From AWTP1-13 sp039808585 (GTDB lineage Bacteria > Pseudomonadota > Alphaproteobacteria > Rhizobiales > Hyphomicrobiaceae): a stretch of 13,094 bases of DNA. The notes beneath the pieces are model-generated. The model did no database searches. It worked only from the letters and a program-made list of their open reading frames with translations, and was not told the origin of the DNA. Below, one piece after another: positions 11,871 to 13,094 of the stretch. The stretch's first letter is position 1. Each line of letters opens with the position of its first letter. Where the stretch lies: positions 1 to 13,094 of the forward strand of contig JBDHTJ010000146.1 in assembly GCA_039808585.1 (NCBI GenBank). Direction: 5' to 3'. A program made the position numbers and the translations under genes.

Positions 11871-13094
11871 ATGGATCAGCCCGTGAAGCCCCAAGCGCGC
11901 ACCGCCGCCGTCGCCTTCGTGTTCGCGACGGTGCTGATCGACGTTATCGCGCTCGGCATCGTCATTCCCGTGCTGCCGAAGCTCGTCGAGGACATGCTGG
12001 GCGGCAACACGCCCCGCGCCGCTGAGATCTACGGCCTTTTCGGCACCGCCTGGGCGCTGATGCAGTTCATCTTCTCGCCCGTGCTCGGCGCCTTGTCCGA
12101 TCGCTTCGGGCGGCGGCCGGTGCTTCTGCTGTCGATGGCAGGGCACGGCCTCGACTACGTGCTGATGGCGCTCGCGCCTACGCTGCCGTGGCTGTTCCTT
12201 GGCCGCATCATCTCCGGCATCACGGCCGCGAGCTTCTCCACCGCCTACGCCTACATCGCCGACGTCACCGAGCCCGAGAAGCGCGCCAAGCAGTTCGGCC
12301 TGATGGGCGCGGCCTTCGGCATCGGCTTCGTGGTGGGGCCGGCGGTGGGTGGCATCCTCGGCGCCTACGATCCGCGCCTTCCGTTCTGGGCTGCCGCCGC
12401 CTTCTCGCTCGCCAACGCCCTCTATGGCTGGCTTGTGCTGCCGGAGTCGCTGCCGCCGGAGAGGCGCACGCCGTTCCGCTGGAAGGGTGCCAATCCCATC
12501 GGCTCGCTGCGTCTCATGCGCTCGCATCCCACGCTGTTCGGGCTTGCGGGCGTCGGCCTGTTCTACCAGCTGGCGCATGCTTCGCTGCCCGCCGTCACCG
12601 TGCTCTACGCCAGCTATCGCTACGGCTGGGATACGGCCGCGGTGGGACTGTCGCTTGCAGCCGTCGGCGTGGCGTCCGGCATCGTGCAAGGTGGCCTGGT
12701 GCAGACCTTCATCGGCTGGATCGGTGAGCGGCGCACGCTGCTCCTCGGGCTTGCCTGCGGCACGGCCGGGTTCGCCGTCTATGGCCTTGCACCCACCGGC
12801 GCGTGGTTCTGGTCCGGCATCCCGCTGATGGCACTGTGGGGACTTGCCGGCGCCTCCAGCCAGGCGATCATGAGCCGCCATGTCGGCCCCGACGCGCAGG
12901 GCCAACTGCAGGGCGCCAACTCGTCGATCATGGCGCTTGCGGGCCTCGTGGGGCCCGGCCTTTTCACGCTGACGTTCGCCGGTGCCATCAAGCCCGGCGC
13001 CGGCCTCTATCTGCCGGGCGCCCCATTCCTGCTCGCCTCCGGTCTGATGGCTGCGGCGCTGGCACTGGGCTGGTGGGTGACGCGGCCGCGGGCG
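11871..13094 (+). CDS. Tet-type MFS transporter (3' end missing)
   Basis: The frame runs open for 408 codons to the window edge. The protein has 12 expected membrane segments and the layout of the TCR/Tet drug:proton antiporter subfamily. Markers are IDVIALGIVIPVLP (Asp24), motif A GALSDRFGRRPVLL at 73-86, LDYVLMA (Asp95), GRIISGITAA, motif C-like GFVVGPAVGG at 152-161, and the QGQLQG motif near 343. Asp24 and Asp95 align by eye with TetA(B) Asp15 and Asp84. The residues matching His257 and Asp285 of TetA(B) appear to be Ser269 and Gly297. Export of tetracycline itself is therefore doubtful. No clear ribosome site precedes the ATG, and a GTG at 11883 is possible. A tetR-type regulator is not seen. 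Confidence 0.9.
   Translation, partial: MDQPVKPQARTAAVAFVFATVLIDVIALGIVIPVLPKLVEDMLGGNTPRAAEIYGLFGTAWALMQFIFSPVLGALSDRFGRRPVLLLSMAGHGLDYVLMALAPTLPWLFLGRIISGITAASFSTAYAYIADVTEPEKRAKQFGLMGAAFGIGFVVGPAVGGILGAYDPRLPFWAAAAFSLANALYGWLVLPESLPPERRTPFRWKGANPIGSLRLMRSHPTLFGLAGVGLFYQLAHASLPAVTVLYASYRYGWDTAAVGLSLAAVGVASGIVQGGLVQTFIGWIGERRTLLLGLACGTAGFAVYGLAPTGAWFWSGIPLMALWGLAGASSQAIMSRHVGPDAQGQLQGANSSIMALAGLVGPGLFTLTFAGAIKPGAGLYLPGAPFLLASGLMAAALALGWWVTRPRA

Noticed and set aside
11553..12905. Long minus-strand open frame (about 450 codons) opposite purQ and the MFS gene
   Set aside because: Antisense to well-supported genes, rich in Arg, Gly, His and Ala, with no motif.

Overview
The window is about 13 kb of gene-dense, GC-rich chromosomal DNA. 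It most likely comes from an alphaproteobacterium of the order Hyphomicrobiales (Rhizobiales). The evidence is the set of lineage-typical genes: an F1-ATPase zeta inhibitor, a DUF3126 protein, a PAS_5-family protein, a BTLCP-type cysteine protease, a stand-alone HisI, and a PurC sequence of rhizobial type. I see no transposase, integrase, phage gene, CRISPR array, tRNA or rRNA. Codon use and GC look uniform, so this reads as core genome and not an island.

Layout, left to right. Positions 1-734 hold the 3' end of a Sel1-repeat protein. It converges on a minus-strand pair, an IscU-like Fe-S scaffold and yidD, whose stop and start codons overlap as ATGA. Diverging from that pair is hisI, followed by a patatin-like phospholipase. 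A CBS-pair protein and a rhomboid protease follow on the minus strand. From 5113 to 7305 the plus strand carries a PAS_5 protein, a tandem-PilZ protein and a secreted BTLCP (C93) cysteine protease. A good sigma-54 promoter candidate lies upstream of the PAS gene. On the minus strand, cysE, DUF3126 and a gamma-carbonic anhydrase-like protein form a probable cysteine/hexapeptide operon. The ATPase zeta gene lies upstream of it. From 9885 the plus strand carries purC, purS and purQ (de novo purine synthesis), then a Tet-type MFS transporter cut by the window end. A strong hairpin sits between purC and purS.

How the genes work together. PurC makes SAICAR. PurS and PurQ are the small and glutaminase parts of the three-subunit FGAM synthase; the large subunit PurL, often next to purQ in related genomes, is not in view. 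CysE makes O-acetylserine for cysteine synthesis. The PAS_5/PilZ/BTLCP stretch is the least conventional part and suggests cyclic-di-GMP signalling beside a periplasmic protease.

Nothing here is clearly a new large system. The most useful leads are regulatory: an 18-bp perfect palindrome centred on the predicted cysE transcription start, the sigma-54-like promoter at 5021-5036, and the purC-purS hairpin. Two protein-level points also deserve a look: an Fe-S scaffold lacking the third cysteine, and a TetA-like transporter lacking residues known to matter for tetracycline/proton exchange. All family assignments were made by eye from sequence motifs; no database search was possible.
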